The position numbers were made by a program, and so were the translations under genes. This document shows positions 55,032 to 55,048 of a DNA stretch of 55,048 nt, piece by piece. Position 1 is the stretch's first letter. Each line of letters starts with the position of its first letter. Origin of the DNA: an uncultured Lachnospiraceae bacterium (lineage in GTDB: Bacteria > Bacillota > Clostridia > Lachnospirales > Lachnospiraceae); contig CAJTPS010000023.1 of NCBI GenBank assembly GCA_910578555.1, positions 1 through 55,048 of the forward strand, given 5' to 3'. Under the pieces are notes generated by a model. It had not been told where the DNA came from, did not search any database, and worked only from the letters and a program-made list of their open reading frames with translations.

Positions 55032-55048
55032 CTCTTACATCTGCTCCA

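Overview
The window looks like chromosome of a motile, spore-forming member of the Lachnospiraceae (Clostridia, Bacillota). The basis is the flagellin/FliS block with a large DUF6240-type protein, a BofA-like and a YaaL-like sporulation-neighbourhood pair, the clostridial layout of the Tad pilus operon (Flp1 pilin, DUF5702-, TadE- and FHA-domain proteins), strong AGGAGG ribosome binding sites, and a moderately GC-rich coding style over most of the window. The last ~5.7 kb is visibly AT-rich.

Region by region: (1) 1-5536, minus: a giant secreted family-16 glycoside hydrolase, cut by the window edge, with a 9-base G tract in its 5' coding part. It is divergent from (2) a cytoplasmic LacI-type sugar-sensor/GGDEF protein (5809-7752). 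(3) tRNA-Ser(GCT), then a minus-strand series: two-subunit class I fumarase, HIT protein, flavodoxin-SCP2 protein and rhomboid protease. (4) 12400-22636, minus: a Tad/Flp pilus operon (prepilin peptidase, TadZ, TadA, TadB, TadC, Flp pilin, DUF5702, two TadE-like pseudopilins around a second prepilin peptidase, FHA protein). A short palindromic element sits at the tadV/tadZ junction. (5) BofA/YaaL pair separated by a 59-bp tandem repeat. (6) FliS, flagellin, DUF6240 protein and a small protein with only a flagellin-like C-terminus, then glgB, a TPR/AAA-like protein, rsmA, tatD and tRNA-Lys(CTT). (7) A putative metal exporter, a ComFB-domain protein, a CarD-like regulator, an ABC exporter, a BlaR1-type M56 protein (its C-terminus rewritten by a small inverted-repeat element) with its BlaI repressor and operator, ahcY, a degenerate EAL-HDOD protein, a D-2-hydroxyacid dehydrogenase and two uncharacterised proteins.

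(8) 49481-55048, minus, AT-rich: a BceAB-type ABC transporter and, upstream of it, a compact cluster that looks like a ribosomally made, post-translationally modified peptide (RiPP) system. It holds a SPASM-domain (radical SAM maturase-type) protein at the window edge, a 43-residue Cys/Asp-rich peptide, an ABC exporter, and a second, homologous 47-residue Cys/Asp-rich peptide. Both peptides carry two tandem C-D-x3-D-x-C units. I judge this the most interesting system in the window.

How the parts may fit together: the GGDEF protein, the degenerate EAL-HDOD protein and the ComFB protein suggest cyclic-di-GMP control over the two surface machines present here, flagella and Tad pili. Two sigma-28-type promoter matches tie the DUF6240 gene and an uncharacterised gene at 48118-49164 to the late flagellar regulon; this is inference.
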